Assembly (NCBI RefSeq): GCF_014805685.1
Contig: NC_060885.1
Location: 14,538,632 to 14,602,631, forward strand
Reading direction: 5' to 3'
DNA length: 64,000 nt
DNA from: Silurus meridionalis
Taxonomy: Eukaryota > Chordata > Actinopteri > Siluriformes > Siluridae
The notes under the pieces are model-generated. The model searched no databases and was not told the DNA's origin. It saw only the letters and a list, made by a program, of their open reading frames with translations. This document shows positions 1 through 13,123 of this stretch, piece by piece (the stretch's first letter is position 1; each line of letters starts with the position of its first letter). The position numbers and the translations under genes were made by a program.

Positions 1-56
1 CTGCTTGGTCAAATGTATAAATGAATAAACAGAGAGCAAAATGTTTGGGTAAAATT

Positions 57-741
57 ATGGGTACCATCTTTTCCAGAATATAAGCCACTACTTTTTTCTT
101 ACACTTTGAACCTCGAGGCTTAAACAATAAAACGGCAAATTTATGGATTTTTCCTGGGTTTTTCCCGGTTTCACAAGCGTCAAACCAAAAAAACTGAGCC
201 CCATAACATTAGACCAATGAAATTGCAGAACGGGTTCGTTGAGCTCTTTATATTTAATCAGATGCGCTCCCACTGAATCGGGCTGCAACACATCATAAAT
301 ATGGATGAGGTTCCTTTGACGTTTGAACTGCCGCTCACTCGGACTGTCAACAGGAAATGCGAATCATTCATCAGGCTGAAAACAACCGGGCATGAAAAAA
401 GCACTTCACCTGTGTTCTGAGCTGCACGGCTTCGGGAGAAAAGCTTCACCGATGGTGATTTTTAAACGCATGACGATGCCAAAAGATAAACTTTTGATAG
501 AAATTGTTGTTAAAGGAAGGAGGTGAACAATGACTTTCTTGGTAGGCTACTGTTTAGATACAAGCCGTGTAACAGACACTGTCTTTCATTAAAGCCTTTG
601 TAAAGTTCATTAGTTTCAATGTAGACACCTGCGGCTTATAGACAGGTGTGGCGTATTTATGTTCAAATTAAAAAATCTTTGTAAAATTCAGTGGGTGCGC
701 CTTATATTTGGGTGCGCTTAATAGTCTGGAAATTACGGTAT
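57..741. mobile_element. Degenerate non-autonomous DNA transposon with imperfect terminal inverted repeats
   Basis: The right end reads as the reverse complement of TACCGTAATTTCCAGAC, and the left end near 57 carries a diverged version (TACC...TTTTCCAGAATATAAGC). The interior contains the 'cggcttata' and 'gcgccttata' phrases of a repeat that is very common in fish genomes. No coding capacity is visible; the short open frames here are chance. The family name is not certain. Confidence 0.6.
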
Positions 742-812
742 ATTTATGTGTAAATATATTTAACACACACAAACACACACACACACACGCGCACACAAAC
801 ACACACACAGCA
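742..812. repeat. (AC)n microsatellite, impure
   Basis: Interrupted AC dinucleotide tract between two transposon-derived repeats. Confidence 0.85.
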
Positions 813-814
813 TA

Positions 815-1300
815 TACACTATATTGCCAAAAGTATTGGGTCACCTGGTCATAAGTATGAAATTATGAAGTATGTAATTTATCCACATTTAATCCCAATT
901 TGCTCTTATAATTTCCTCCACTCTTTGGGGATGCTGTTCCACTAGATTTTGGAGTGTATTTATAGATATTTGTGTTCATCAGCCACAAGGGTATTACGAA
1001 AGGCTGATGTAGGTGAGGAGGCCTGGGGTGCAGTCCGCGTTCCAATTCATCCCAAAGGTGTTCAGTAGGTATGAGATCAGAGCTCTATAGCAGGCCACTC
1101 AAGATCTTCCTCTACAAAGCATGTAAACCATATCTTTATAGAGAAGAACTGCATAGGGGCATTGCTATGCTGGAACAGGTTTGGGTTTCCAAGTTCAAGT
1201 GAATGCAAAATTGTATTATAACACATCTATACAATACGTCCTATACAATTGAATGCCTCCAGCTTTGTAGTAACAGTTTGGAGTAAAAAGGTAATGTAGT
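815..1300. mobile_element. Degenerate fish interspersed repeat ('ccaaaagtattgggtcacc' end)
   Basis: It begins with the terminal phrase ATATTGCCAAAAGTATTGGG and contains internal text ('ttccaattcatcccaaaggtg', 'tggaacaggtttgg') of a widespread fish DNA-transposon-derived family. Further pieces of what looks like the same family lie near 20330-20815 and 52645-52910. It is truncated and has no intact open frame. Confidence 0.55.
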
Positions 1301-1589
1301 TATTTATTTATTTGTTAATTTATTTCATAATTCCAGACATTCCACAGTGTGCCATTCTCCCACAGTGTGGTAAAAAAATAAATAGCTCGAAACAAAACCG
1401 TGTCTTTCTGCTCGGCTAGAGGTGGGTAAAGTGCTTTGCTGTGCAATCAAAAGTACTCGTTTTAAATGTTGAGACTCATCAGTTTCTGTTTGTGGTGAAG
1501 ATCAACAGAACTGTGTTGATAGTTGTCAAGGATAACACGATTATGCGTCTGTCAGCAAAATTACTATTAGTATTTTTTTTCTGTTGGGC

Positions 1590-3143
1590 ACCCAGCCATT
1601 AGGGTTGCACAAGCCAGAGCACTCTTCGTGCTGGTCCCAAACCCGGATATATAGGGAGGGTTGCGTTAGGAAGAGCATCCAGCGTAAATGTGCCAAATCA
1701 AATATGCGGATCACAAATCAAAATTTCATACCGGATCGGTCGAGGCCCGGGTTATCAACTACCGCCACAGGAATTGTTAGCCAACAGGGTACCAGTGGAA
1801 ATTGGGCTACTGTTGGCCGAACAAGGAGAAGGGGACAGTGTAGCTAGACAGCATCAGATGTTGGTCTGTAGGATGGTTTTGGAGATGAAGAAGAAGAGGA
1901 GAAGTGTAAGGACTGAAAGAAGAATAAGATGGTGGAAACTAAAGGAGGAAGACTGTAGTGTAATACTCAGGGAAGCGGTCAGACAGGGGCCTGGTGGTAA
2001 TGAAGAGGTGTGGATGATTAGGCAACTACTGCAGAAGTAATAAGGGAGACAGCTAGGAAGGTACTTGGTGTGACATCTGGAAATATAAAGGAAGACAAAG
2101 ATACGTGGTGGTGGAATGAGAAAGTGCAGGAAAGCATAAGAAGAATAGAGGTTCAAAGCACAATTGGGATAAGCAGAGTGATGAGAAAAGTGTAAGGACT
2201 GAAAGAAGAATAAGATGGTGGAAACTAAAGGAGAAAGACTGTAGTGTAAGACTCAGGGAAGCGGTCAGACAGGGGCCCGGTGGTGGTGAAGAGGTGCAGG
2301 AAAGCATAAGAAGAAAGAGGTTGGCAAAGCAGGATTGGGATAAGCAGAGTTATGAGAAAAGTAGGCACAAGTACAAGTAGATGCGGCAGCAGGTGAAGAA
2401 GGACATGGGAAAAGCCTAAGAAAAGGCATATGAGTAGCTGTATGAGAAGTTGGACACTAAGGAAAGAGAAAAGGATTTTTACCGATTGGCAGGCAGAGGG
2501 ACCGAGCAGGGAAGGATATGTTGCATGTTAGAGCAATAAATGATGGAGATGGAAATGTGTTGACTAGTAAGAAGAGGGTGTGGAGAAGATGGAGAGAGTA
2601 TTCTGAGCAGCTGATGAATGAGGAAAATTAGAGAGAGAGAAGGTTGGATGATGTGGAGATGCTGAAGCAGAAAATGGACAGCTTGCCGAGAGAGGAGTTG
2701 TGGTATTGTATGAGGAAGTCAGGTGTGTCAGAGAAGTATGTAAGAATGGTGCAGGACATGTAGGACAGTGTGACAGCAATGAATTGTGCAGTAGGAACGA
2801 CAGACTAGTTTAAGGTGGAGGTTGGATTGCATCAATGATCGGCTCTAAGCCCTTTTCTGTTTGCAGTGGTGATGGACAGGTTGATGGATGAGGTCAGACA
2901 GGTGTCTCCGTGGACTATGATGTTTGCAGATGATATTGTGATTTTTTGGTGAGAGTAGGGAACAGGTTTAGAAGAGCCTGGATAGGTGGAGGTACATGCT
3001 GGAGAGAAGGGGAATGAAAGTCAGTAGGAGTAAGACAGAGTACATGTGTGTGAATGAGAGAGAGGACAGTGGAGTGGTGCGGTTGCATGGAGAAGAGGTG
3101 GTGAAGGTGGAGGAATTTAGGTACTTATGGTTAACAGTGCAAA
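1590..3143 (+). mobile_element. LINE (non-LTR retrotransposon), 5' and central part, pseudogenised, interrupted by another LINE
   Basis: The 5' part has the leader typical of a common fish LINE (GGAAGAGCATCCAGCGTAAA; 'accggatcggtcgaggcccgggtta'). The conceptual translation, broken by many stops, shows endonuclease-domain wording (RRIRWWKLKEED around 1920-1960 and again near 2210) and reverse-transcriptase wording (MVQDM, then SALSPFLFAVVMDRL, then MFADDIVIF near 2925-2945). The frame then runs into VEEFRYL and stops at 3143, where another element is inserted. The reading resumes at 7236. It is dead: there are frequent stops and an internal duplication. Confidence 0.75.
1880..2300 (+). repeat. 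Internal direct duplication inside the LINE
   Basis: A stretch of roughly 130 bp ('gtgtaaggactgaaagaag ... gcggtcagacaggggcc', about 1905-2010) recurs at about 2188-2290 with a few substitutions. The endonuclease-region coding text is therefore present twice in this copy. Confidence 0.75.
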
Positions 3144-6100
3144 GTTGAATTTAATTCAATTCAATATATTTTTTATTTGTATAGCACTTTTAACAATGAA
3201 CATTGTCTCAAAGCAGATTTAAACAGATAATGTGGTGATAAAAAATTAATATGTTCTTTATAGTTTAAGTTTGTCCCTGATGAGCAAGCCGGCAGCAACT
3301 GTGTCTAGGAAAAACTCCCCCAGATGGCATAAGGAAGAAACCTTGAGAGGAACCAGACTCAAGAGGGAAGCCATCCACATCTGGGTTGCACCGAATGTCC
3401 ATTTATTGCAGATATACGATGTTGCGGGGTACAGTGATGGTGATCAGAAGCAAACTCTAGTCCTGAGTCGATGTAGCAGACTGTTGACATTAACTACAGT
3501 CCAAACTGATCCTCAAAGCTCCCGTTCTTACTCCGGAATTTCATGGAACCACCCAAGGCGAGTGGCCTCCAAACAAAGAGAACACTATCCAGAGGCAGGC
3601 CTGGACGAAGTGGGAAGATCCATGGAGGGAGGAGGGGTAGGAACAGTGGTCACTGGAACCTCAGGAGCATGTTTCTGCTGTAGTCTTCATTATTTGCGGT
3701 ACCAACAAATAGCCTGCACCTTTGGATCTAAGTAGGCATGGAGGATCATATTGGTACAGAAGTTCACTCAGATACTGTGGCGCGAGACTGTTAAGTGCTT
3801 CATACATCAGTAGTAGTATTTTATAATCAATGCGAGATTTAATTGGGAGCCAGTGTAGACTAATTAAAACAGGGGTGATGTGGTCATATTTTCTAGATCT
3901 ATTGAGGACCCGCTGCTGCATTCTGAAGTAACTGAAGCTTATTTATGCACTTACTCGAACAACCAGACAGTAAAGCATTACAGTAGTCTAATCTAGATGT
4001 AACAAAACCATGAACTATTTTTTTCTGCATCCTGTAACGACATCATATTTCTAATTTTAGCAATATTTCTAAGGTGAAAAAAGGTGATCCTGGTAATATT
4101 ATTCACATGAGCCTCAAAGAAAAGACTAGGGTCAATAATCCCACCAAGGTTTTTGACTGCTGTACACATTGAGATAGAAACACCATCCAGAGATGCTACG
4201 TAATCGGAATATTTACTTCTAGCTACATATGGTCCTAGTAACTTCCGTCTTATCTGAGTTGTGGAGAAGGAAGTTATCAAGCATCCACGGTCTATTGTCC
4301 TTTACGCACTCCTCAACATTGTTAAGCTGATCTCTCTCATCTGGCTTTGCTGAAATATACAGCTGTGTATCATTTCACCCAGAGGCAGCATATATAAAGA
4401 TAAAAGCAGTGAGCCTAAGACAGATCCTTGCAGAACACCGAACTTTACCTCAGAGAGTGTGGACAACTTACCATTTACATCAACAAACTGATAGCGATCG
4501 GTCAAATAAGACCTAAGCCAGGAAAGAGCTGTTCCCTTTATTCCGACAACGTCTAGCAAGCAGTATAGTATGATCAATGGTGTCAAAAGCTGAACTAAGG
4601 TCGAGCAAAACAAGTAAAGATACAAAATCCTAAACAGAGGCCAATAACAGGTAATTTGCCACCTTAAATAGCGTTGTCTCTGTGCTATGATGAGGCCTAA
4701 ATCCTGACATACATTTCATAAATGTGATTCCTAAGTGGATGTGAGGTTGATGATTTTGCTGAGGAAATAAATTAAATTAAGTCATTCTCTTGAATAAGAA
4801 TAAAACTTTTTAAATGATTGTCTCTTATAATTACACTGCTGTCTACAGGGTTATTTGTAAAATAGTTTGTATTTATATTAATCCTCTGAATTTCTTGCCT
4901 GATGTTTTCAACTTTATTATTAAAAACGTTAATGAAATCATTACTACCTATTAATGGTGTGGATGTTAGTGCAGTGCTTTTATTTCCTGTTACTTTTGCT
5001 ACCATGCTGAATAAAAATCTAGCATTATGCTTGTTATTTTCTATGAGGGTGGAGAAATATGCTGATCTAGCTAATGTTCCAGCACTAAATTAGAATTTGC
5101 ATTCTAATTTCCGAGTGGTCTGTTTTAAGGTGCGCATATGATCAATATACCACTGTGCTAGAACATTGATTCTAGGTATTCAGTGGCACAGTCAAGCTCT
5201 ACAGGGTCAGACGGAGATCTAATTAATATCGTAATTTCCGGAAGATTATTGATCAAACTTGCTGCTGCAGCTGATGTATATGTACGCTTAACACGGTAAC
5301 TTGGTGAGGTACTAATCCAATGATTGAGCAGATTTTAAAAGAGAGAAGGTAATGGTCTGAAATAGCTTCAAACTGTGGAATTGTGATTAAACCTTTTATT
5401 TTGAATCCAAATGTTAATAACAAATCAAAAGTGTGTCCACCGCTATAAGTGGGTCCTATAACATTCCGATTAATTCCAACTGAATCTAGAATGGACACAA
5501 CTGCTGATCTTAAAGAGTCTTCCTGATTATTAAAATGAATATTAAAGTCACCAACTATTAATGCTTTGTCTAAAAAAGTACGGTAGCTAAATTTGTGATG
5601 AAATCTGCAAATTCTTTGAGAAAATCAGAGTAGGGCCCTGGGGGTCTATAAATAATAATTAATGGAATTGACTGACTAGACCTACTTTTGGACACTAAAT
5701 ATTTGATGTTCTTGTAAACAACTTCAAATGTTTTACATTTGTGTTTAGTCTTTTGTGTGGCGCTTAGATTATTATTATAAATAGCTGCGACTCCACCTAT
5801 TCTGCCATTTAGACAGGGCTGGTGTATGTAACTATACCCAAGAGAACTCGCTTCATTTAATGCTACATATTCATTTGGTTTAAACACGTTTCTATCAAAC
5901 ACATTACTTCAAACTCTTGGTTGGTAATAATTTCGTTTATAATAAGCGCTTTTTGACGTGAGAGATCTAATATTCAACAATCCTATATTTAGATCAGAGG
6001 TGCTGGCTGTGCATTCAGTCCTATTTAATTTAATGTTAATCAGGTTACATAAACAGACTTTCTGAGAATTCCTAAATTGTCGGGAATAGACACAGTCTCA

Positions 6101-7235
6101 ATTTATTGGATCCTGAGTGATGACTCAGTGCAGCTAGCAGACGATCGGTTTAGCCTGCCTGTCTGCTCCCTGGCCTTGGCCCTGGACAGTCACTTGTTAC
6201 CTAGTGCTGTTCTGAGACTATGACCTATACTACAAGAAATGAGAGCAGCACCTTCCTGAGTGGGATGGATACTGTCCCACCCTAACAGGCCAGCCTTGCC
6301 TTCAAAATTGCTCCAAATATTTATGAAGCCCACATTGTTTTTGGAGCACCACTCGGACATCAAGCAGTTTAGCGACCATAACCTGCTGTAGGCTACATCG
6401 CCACGTCACATTGGGGTGGGGCCAGAGCATGTAACTACATCAGACATTGCCTTCACTAATTTACACACCTTTATAATATTACTCTTAGTAACCTCTGACT
6501 GTCGAAGGCGTATATTATTAGCTCATGTGTAAAAAAACTATCTTAGAGAACCTGTGATTTCCTAAAAACCTAAGCTGACCTGCTATGTCCGGCGCCCTGG
6601 CTCTCGCTATACACATGACCTGTGCTGCTGGTGCCTCTAAAGGTCTAGCTTATTTCACATGCCTCAGAATAGAGTCTCCTACCAGAGCTCTTTCAGGTTT
6701 CTCAGCGGGTGCTTCACTGAGGAGAGCGTACCTGTTGGACACGTAAAGCGGAGATCAATGGTGCTCCCGTGAGGAGCCTTAGCATTAGCTTTGGCTTATG
6801 GAGTATGCCGCCAAGACGTCACCCACTCGCTCCGCTGCGAGGGCTTAAATACCGGAGTTGGTGGAATGCTAACTCCACCTAGGGCATCCAGACTTTCCCC
6901 TACAGAACCTGGACTGCTCTTGCTCTCACTACCTCTGGATGAGCTTCTTTAATGCTAAGATCTTCTTTGTCAAAGAGCAAACTAACTCACACTTCTCACA
7001 GATAAAATTATCGCTAGCAACGGAGAAAGACTGACTAAACATGTCACACTTCACATACTGAATGAGCTGGATGCTCAACATAGCAGAAAAATTGCATACT
7101 TTAATGTGGTTCTATAGTGTGTGTTCGTAGTTCTGGTGGGAATGGCCTCCACTCACTGCTTTCGAACTCTCAAACAGGAAATAAAGCAAAAAGCAAAAAG
7201 AGAAGAAACTGAGCCAACAGAAAGTAGAGGATGCA
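3144..7235 (-). mobile_element. L2/CR1-group LINE inserted in reverse orientation into the older LINE
   Basis: The minus-strand translation gives degraded LINE protein pieces in the expected order. An endonuclease piece lies at 5902-5253 (GRIGGVAAIYNNNL, IIIYRPPGPYSDFLKEFADF). A reverse-transcriptase piece lies at 4625-4302 ([17 protein letters not shown], then [21 protein letters not shown]). A C-terminal tail lies at 3921-3661 (DHITPVLISLHWLPIKSRID). The 3' end, shown reversed at 3144-3200, finishes in a (TTGAA)n-like tail. GCAAA at 3139-3143 and again at 7236-7240 is a candidate target-site duplication. The frames are broken, so this copy is inactive. Confidence 0.75.
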
Positions 7236-7760
7236 GCAAAATAATGGAGAGTGTGTTAGAGAAGTGAAGAAAAGAGTTCGGGCAGGGTGGAGTGAGTTGA
7301 GAAGAGTGGCAGAAGTGCTTTTTGATAGTAGGGTATCTGCAAGAGTGAATGGGAAAGTTTATAGGACTGTGTTGAGACCTGCGATGTTGTATGGTTTTGA
7401 GACAGTGGCATTGACTAAAAGAAAGGAGGCGGAGCTGGAGGTAGCAGAGCTGAAGATGTTAAGGTTTTCATTGGGAGTGAAGAGGATGGACAGGATTAGA
7501 AACAAGTTTATTAGAGGGACTGCACATGTAGGACGTTTTAGGGGCAAAGTGAGGGAGGCCCGATTGAGATGGTTTGGACATTTGAGAAGAGGGCAATAGG
7601 GTATATCGGTAGGAGAATGCTGAGGATGGAGCCACCAGGAAGGAGGAAAAAAAGAAGGCCAAAAAGGAGATTCATAGATGTGGTGAAGGAACACATGCAG
7701 CTAGTTGGTTTGATAGGGGCAGATGTAGAGGACCGAGTAGTATGAAGACGGATGATCCGC
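7236..7760 (+). mobile_element. 3' part of the interrupted LINE
   Basis: The translation at 7231-7599 continues the split LINE open frame: NNGECVREVKKRVRAGW, LRPAMLYGFETVALTKR, AELKMLRFSLGVKRMDRI and ARLRWFGHLRRG. This is the standard C-terminal text of this LINE class. After a stop the remnant continues to RCGDP near 7770. A (ATT)n tract follows downstream. Confidence 0.75.
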
Positions 7761-7876
7761 TGTGGCGACCCTTGATGGAACATGAAATAATGTATGATTT
7801 CAGGTATAAACATCCCCTGGAAACTTTAACAGCTTTAAACACATTGTAACTGGTTAAACCAACCCACAAACAACTG

Positions 7877-7877
<1 letters not shown>

Positions 7878-7927
<50 letters not shown>

Positions 7928-7936
7928 GTTATTATT
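7878..7936. repeat. (ATT)n microsatellite
   Basis: About 16 ATT trinucleotides lie just past the LINE 3' end. Confidence 0.9.
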
Positions 7937-8199
7937 CTGCTATAATGAGAAACATGTTTCATTCATTTACTTGTTATCTGTTGTCATTTATGCATAGTAA
8001 TCGTTTTAGTGGAAGTGTTTTACATTTTTATTTGGAATTTCCTTTTCTTGTTAATGCTATTCATTTGGTAAGATTTGTTGAAGGGGAAACTGTGTCAGTG
8101 AACAGTGAACAAAAGCTAGAGAAGTGAATTTATCTTACTGCTGTTAAGGATGGTTCCACAATAACATCCTAAAATTGATTAATAATTAATAGACATTCA

Positions 8200-8450
8200 G
8201 TGTCAACCAGATTAGAATTGGTTCCTCTTCTGAGCCTGATCTTGATCATGGTTTCCTCCTCATATCACCACAGAGAGTTTATCCTTGACATTGTCCCCAC
8301 TGGTTTCCTTATTGGAGATAAACTAATATGGGCTAAATTATGATGCTGAGATGTCTATTTCCTGTCTATTTACTTGTCTAAAGCTGCTTTGGGACAATGT
8401 CCATTGTTTAAAATACAAATAAAATTTAACTGAATTAAATGGTTTTGAAT
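8200..8450 (+). mobile_element. Solo 3' end of an L2-type LINE or a SINE sharing its tail
   Basis: It contains 'aaagctgctttgggacaatgt' and ends 'caaataaaatttaactgaatt', the reverse complement of the 3' end seen at 3144-3240. It is a truncated insertion in the opposite orientation to the other copies in the window. Confidence 0.65.
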
Positions 8451-8559
8451 TAAATGTAATAGAATTTCATAATTTTACACATAACAGTGCAAACTTTATT
8501 TCTAACTAAAGGTAAGTTTAGGTAAGTAAGGTGTTTAGTGCGCAATTAACTTACAGTAA

Positions 8560-8774
8560 TGTGTTCAAATAGACGTGGTTTAGGAAAGACCCAGATTCTG
8601 ACGCACTCTTGTAACGCAAAATCCTGCTTGTACACTGACCAGCACACGTCACACAAACTCGTTATCATTATCTAGTCGCGACGCTTATCTGATCCGGAAT
8701 CAGTTCATCTTCTCTTCAGCAGCGAAAGACTTTATTTTCGAAAAGGAAAACTGGCTCCAGATCAGCTACACAAG
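8560..8774 (+). promoter_or_regulatory. chuk: Probable chuk promoter and 5' untranslated exon
   Basis: This is a CpG-richer stretch than its surroundings, with ETS-like CCGGAA at 8694. A splice donor (CAAG|GTAACG) follows 8774. The next exon opens exactly at the chuk start codon at 9473, so an upstream non-coding exon is expected. Its 5' limit cannot be read from sequence. Confidence 0.5.
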
Positions 8775-9472
8775 GTAACGCGACGCATGCGCATTACACT
8801 TGTTTCGCTTTTCGACTCGGGTATTAACGTTAGCTAGTTAGCTTTTCTGCGGTGTTGTTATGAGCAGTGTGCAGTAGAGTTTTCTTTAATTCGCATTGAT
8901 TTATACTTCGTTTGGGACTAATCTTTATCGTGAAGGGCTTTTGTTTGACAAATGGTGTCATGGGAAGCAGACATCGCTAGCTAGGTGGTTCGTTGTCTTT
9001 AGCATCTTCGCTAATTGACTGGCTGCGGGGCGTAACATTAAGTTGTTTACGTAGAGCTTTCTAATTCAGCTATTTGTTTTTTTTCCGTTCAAACTTACAC
9101 TTCAAATGACTTGCTGTGTAATCAAAATGAAATGGATATCGTAGTTATTTTCTATCAAACAACACCTTCAATTGTTAAGTTCTTTAAATTTCGACGGTAC
9201 ATTCGCCTGCTTTCATCTAGCTAGCAACACAGACTCTAGCTTAGCAAGGGTAAGATCATGTTAGCTGGCTTTGACCAGCTAGCATTGACATTAAGTCGAA
9301 TATATTATTAGGAGAATGTGTGGTGATAGCTGTGTGTAATAATGACTCAGTTGCTGGTAACATGTTACTAAACATGTAATTAAAAACCGGAATTTTCAGT
9401 TTTCAGAGGCAATTGTATGAAATGTGTGCGTTCTCAAATCCATAAGAGATGGTTTCTTTCTGCTGTGAATAG

Positions 9473-12400
9473 ATGGAGAAACCTCCTTTCAAACAGACTC
9501 AATTCTGTGGAGCTTGGTTAATGAAAGAGAGATTGGGAACCGGTGGATTTGGTCATGTCTATTTGTATCAGCATCAGGTGTGTCATTTAGATCTGATTTA
9601 TTTGCCCTTTCTTTCCTTTCAACATTGAACTCAACCGGGTCTAATTCCATTAGTGTGTGATTTTGTTTTTCTGTTTTTGATTTGATACTGTTTAGTGCTG
9701 TGCAGACATTAATTTGTGCCAGATTATTTTGTATTTCAGCAAAATATCAGCGGCACACACGTAAAGCGTTTTTCTTTTTCGGATGAAAGATGTGTGTTGT
9801 TTCTGTCAACAGCAAAAATAATATTCATAAAACATATCAAGGTTTTGGATTAGAACATTTCTAATCCTTTCTGATCTAAGCCCCTGGTACTGATATTTCG
9901 TATTGAATCTATACACCCTGAAATGTATTTTTTAAATAAACAGAGCCTTTTGTATATATATTTTCTGTGTGTAAACATGTAATCAAGGCCAATGCAGTAA
10001 GCAAATTGTGTATTGGTATTTTATACAGGAATCATCAGAGAAAATTGCTGTAAAACTCTGTCGGCTTGAACTCAATGCGAGGAACAAAGACCGATGGAGT
10101 CGAGAGATCCAGATAATGAAAAAGTATGTGTGTATATATATAAATAAAAAAAAAAATGGAACTGCTGCTTAGTTTTTTTTTTAAACATATTCAGCACTGA
10201 ATTTCTCTTGGCAGGTTGAACCACCTGAATGTGGTGACTGCAAGGGATGTACCTGAAGAGATGAAACACATTGCCTTGAATGACTTGCCCCTTTTAGCCA
10301 TGGAGTACTGTTCCAGGGGAGACCTTCGTAAGGTGCCCTGATCCATTAGTTTATTTTGCTTTTATCATATTATTCAGGTTATTATAATCAGTTTTGAAAA
10401 AAGGTCTCTTTTTGATTTTTCTGTTATCTAATTTCTTTTTTTATTGTAGTTATTAAGCAAACCTGAGAATTGCTGTGGACTAAAAGAAAGCGAGGTGCTA
10501 TCCTTACTCAATGACGTCGGTAATGTATTCCCATTTGAGACAACATTTTTCATCATTTGCCGTGTATCATATCAATTTATGTGGAGCTAATGTAATTTTT
10601 GGTATTAACAGGTTCAGGAATTCAATATCTTCATGCAAACAAAATCATCCACAGAGACTTAAAGCCAGAGAATATTGTACTTCAGGAAATCAATGGAAAG
10701 GTATCGATCTGCTTGTTTGTTTATTTGTTTGTATATATGAACATATATGAAAATGTTCTGACTCTGGGAATTTTTGCTTTTAGCTGGTCCACAAGATAAT
10801 AGACCTGGGCTATGCAAAAGATTTGGATCAAGGGAGCCTTTGCACTTCGTTTGTGGGCACTCTGCAGTATCTTGTAAGTCCTTTAGGGTAATTTATGAAT
10901 ATGGATGTCCCCGAAACATGGTTCTGAAATAAAACAAGCAACATAGTTATAAATTTGGTGTATCACTAATGTCTGATGTACACGATTCTGCTTTTTGCTC
11001 TATAGAACTTGTTTGTTTGGTTTTTAGTCCTGTTACAGGCCCCTTACATTTACACTTACTTTTACAGCATTTAGATGATGTCCTTATCTATAGTGACTTA
11101 CAGAAGGTCTGAGAGGTCTCTATTCAAAACATATCTTTGAGTTAGTTTAGTAGAATATCATGTTAGAACTTTTTCCATTATTAGCTTTTAAAACGTGAAG
11201 CAAATGTAGTAAAAGATGAATAATAATATTACTAATAGCACATTGTCACAGTGTGTAGCTTATTTCACATCACAGGAATAAATGTAGTATATCTGAAAGC
11301 ATTTGTCCTTCACAAATTAAATGAATTCAATTCATTCAATTCATTTTTATTAGTATAGCACTTTTAACAATGAACATTGTCTCAAAGCAGCCTTACACAG
11401 ATAATGTGGTGATAAAAAGAATCGGGGTTGCACCCAATGTCCATTTATTACAGATAAATGATGTTGCGGGGTGCAGTTATGGTGATCAGAAGCAAACTGT
11501 AGTCCTGAGTCAGTGTAGCAGACTGTTGACATTAACTACAGTCCAAATCCAAATCCTCAAAGCTCCTGTTTTAACTCAGTAATTTTTAATGGAACCCCAG
11601 GGCATTGATGAGAAACCGTCCCCAGCTGCACAGAGCGGCCTCGAATCAAAGAGAACACTATCCAGAGGCAGGCCAGAACAAATTTCCACTAAATTGTGTA
11701 TTTTTTGCAGCCTTTGGGGTAAACTGCACTGTGTGTAAACTGCAATGCTACAAAATGTGTTAAAATATTCATCCACCCAAAGCTTAGAGTGGCATTTTTT
11801 TTTAAACCAGAATTTCAAAATCATTATTTTTCATGTTGCTTAATATTTTTTTTTTTTTTTAGGTTAATGAAATCTGAAGGAGATAATCTTTGTGGTAGCC
11901 CGTTCGTTTGTGGTAGAACATATCTGCTCCATCTGTATCATGATCGAGCCTCTGACAGCTTTTTAACAAGCTGTGATATGTGAAGAAATAATTTCCATTT
12001 AAAATTTCAAAAAGTGTACATTTGACAGTCTCTTCCTTCTTTCTTTAACTAGCCCACATAATGAGTCCTTAATGCAGCGTCCTACACCTTTTAATCAATA
12101 GGGTTATCTGAAGCAGTGCTATTCAGTTTTATACTATTTTTTTTTGTTTTCTAATAAAATACTGACTAGCGATAAAGTACAGAACCATTAATCACTATTA
12201 AATTAAGCTGTTGTTTAAACACAATCCAGTAACTGGTTTCATCTGATTTGTTTCAGGCCCCTGAGTTATTTGAGAGCAAACCCTACACAGTCACTGTGGA
12301 CTACTGGAGCTTTGGCACAATGATCTTCGAGTGTAGTTGCGGTTTTCGTCCATTTTTACATAACCTGCAACCTGTGCAATGGTATGTGGCAATTTCACAT

Positions 12401-13048
12401 GACTGTTAAACTGGATCGTGGGAGAATTTAAGAATCTAAAAACTCCTCTCTTCTGTAATATAGTCTTGTTACTTATGTAGTGTCTGGGATACTTATATTG
12501 CTCATGTTGCCAGGATGTTATGTAAACAGTTGTTCACTGCCTTTTGCTCTATAGTTATTTTAAAGCTGCATAACATAAAATGTAAATATTTTCCTGTGCT
12601 CCAAAATGTAAATGAACAGTGCAGGGATTTTTTTTTAAATCTACTGTATGATATACCAATATTCCAACATGTCAGGGGTTGTAAATGACCCTGAAAAGAC
12701 TTACTGAGCATGAAATACTCAAACTAGCCCATCTGGTATTAGAGTCCATGTAACGATCAATATCATCATTCATATCTTTGATTTGAACATTAACCTGTCT
12801 CTGTATAATTCTATGCATTGTGATGTAACATGACTGTCTGATCAGATAACTGCATAAATGAGCAGGTGTACAGGTGCTTTAAATTGAGTTTGCGAGTGGT
12901 ACATCCTCAAAGCCAGAGATTTTGCCTGGGTTGCAGTAAAAATCCATTTTTGATGTACCAACATACCAGTATGTGTTAAAACAGATAATCACCTCATCAA
13001 CAAGATGATCAGTAACCACATCCTTTGAGATATACGATCTTTACTGAG

Positions 13049-13123
<75 letters not shown>

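Noticed and set aside
3271..3735. 154-codon plus-strand open frame
   Set aside because: It lies in the reversed 3' UTR of the L2-type LINE. Similar text occurs in non-coding solo copies elsewhere in the window.
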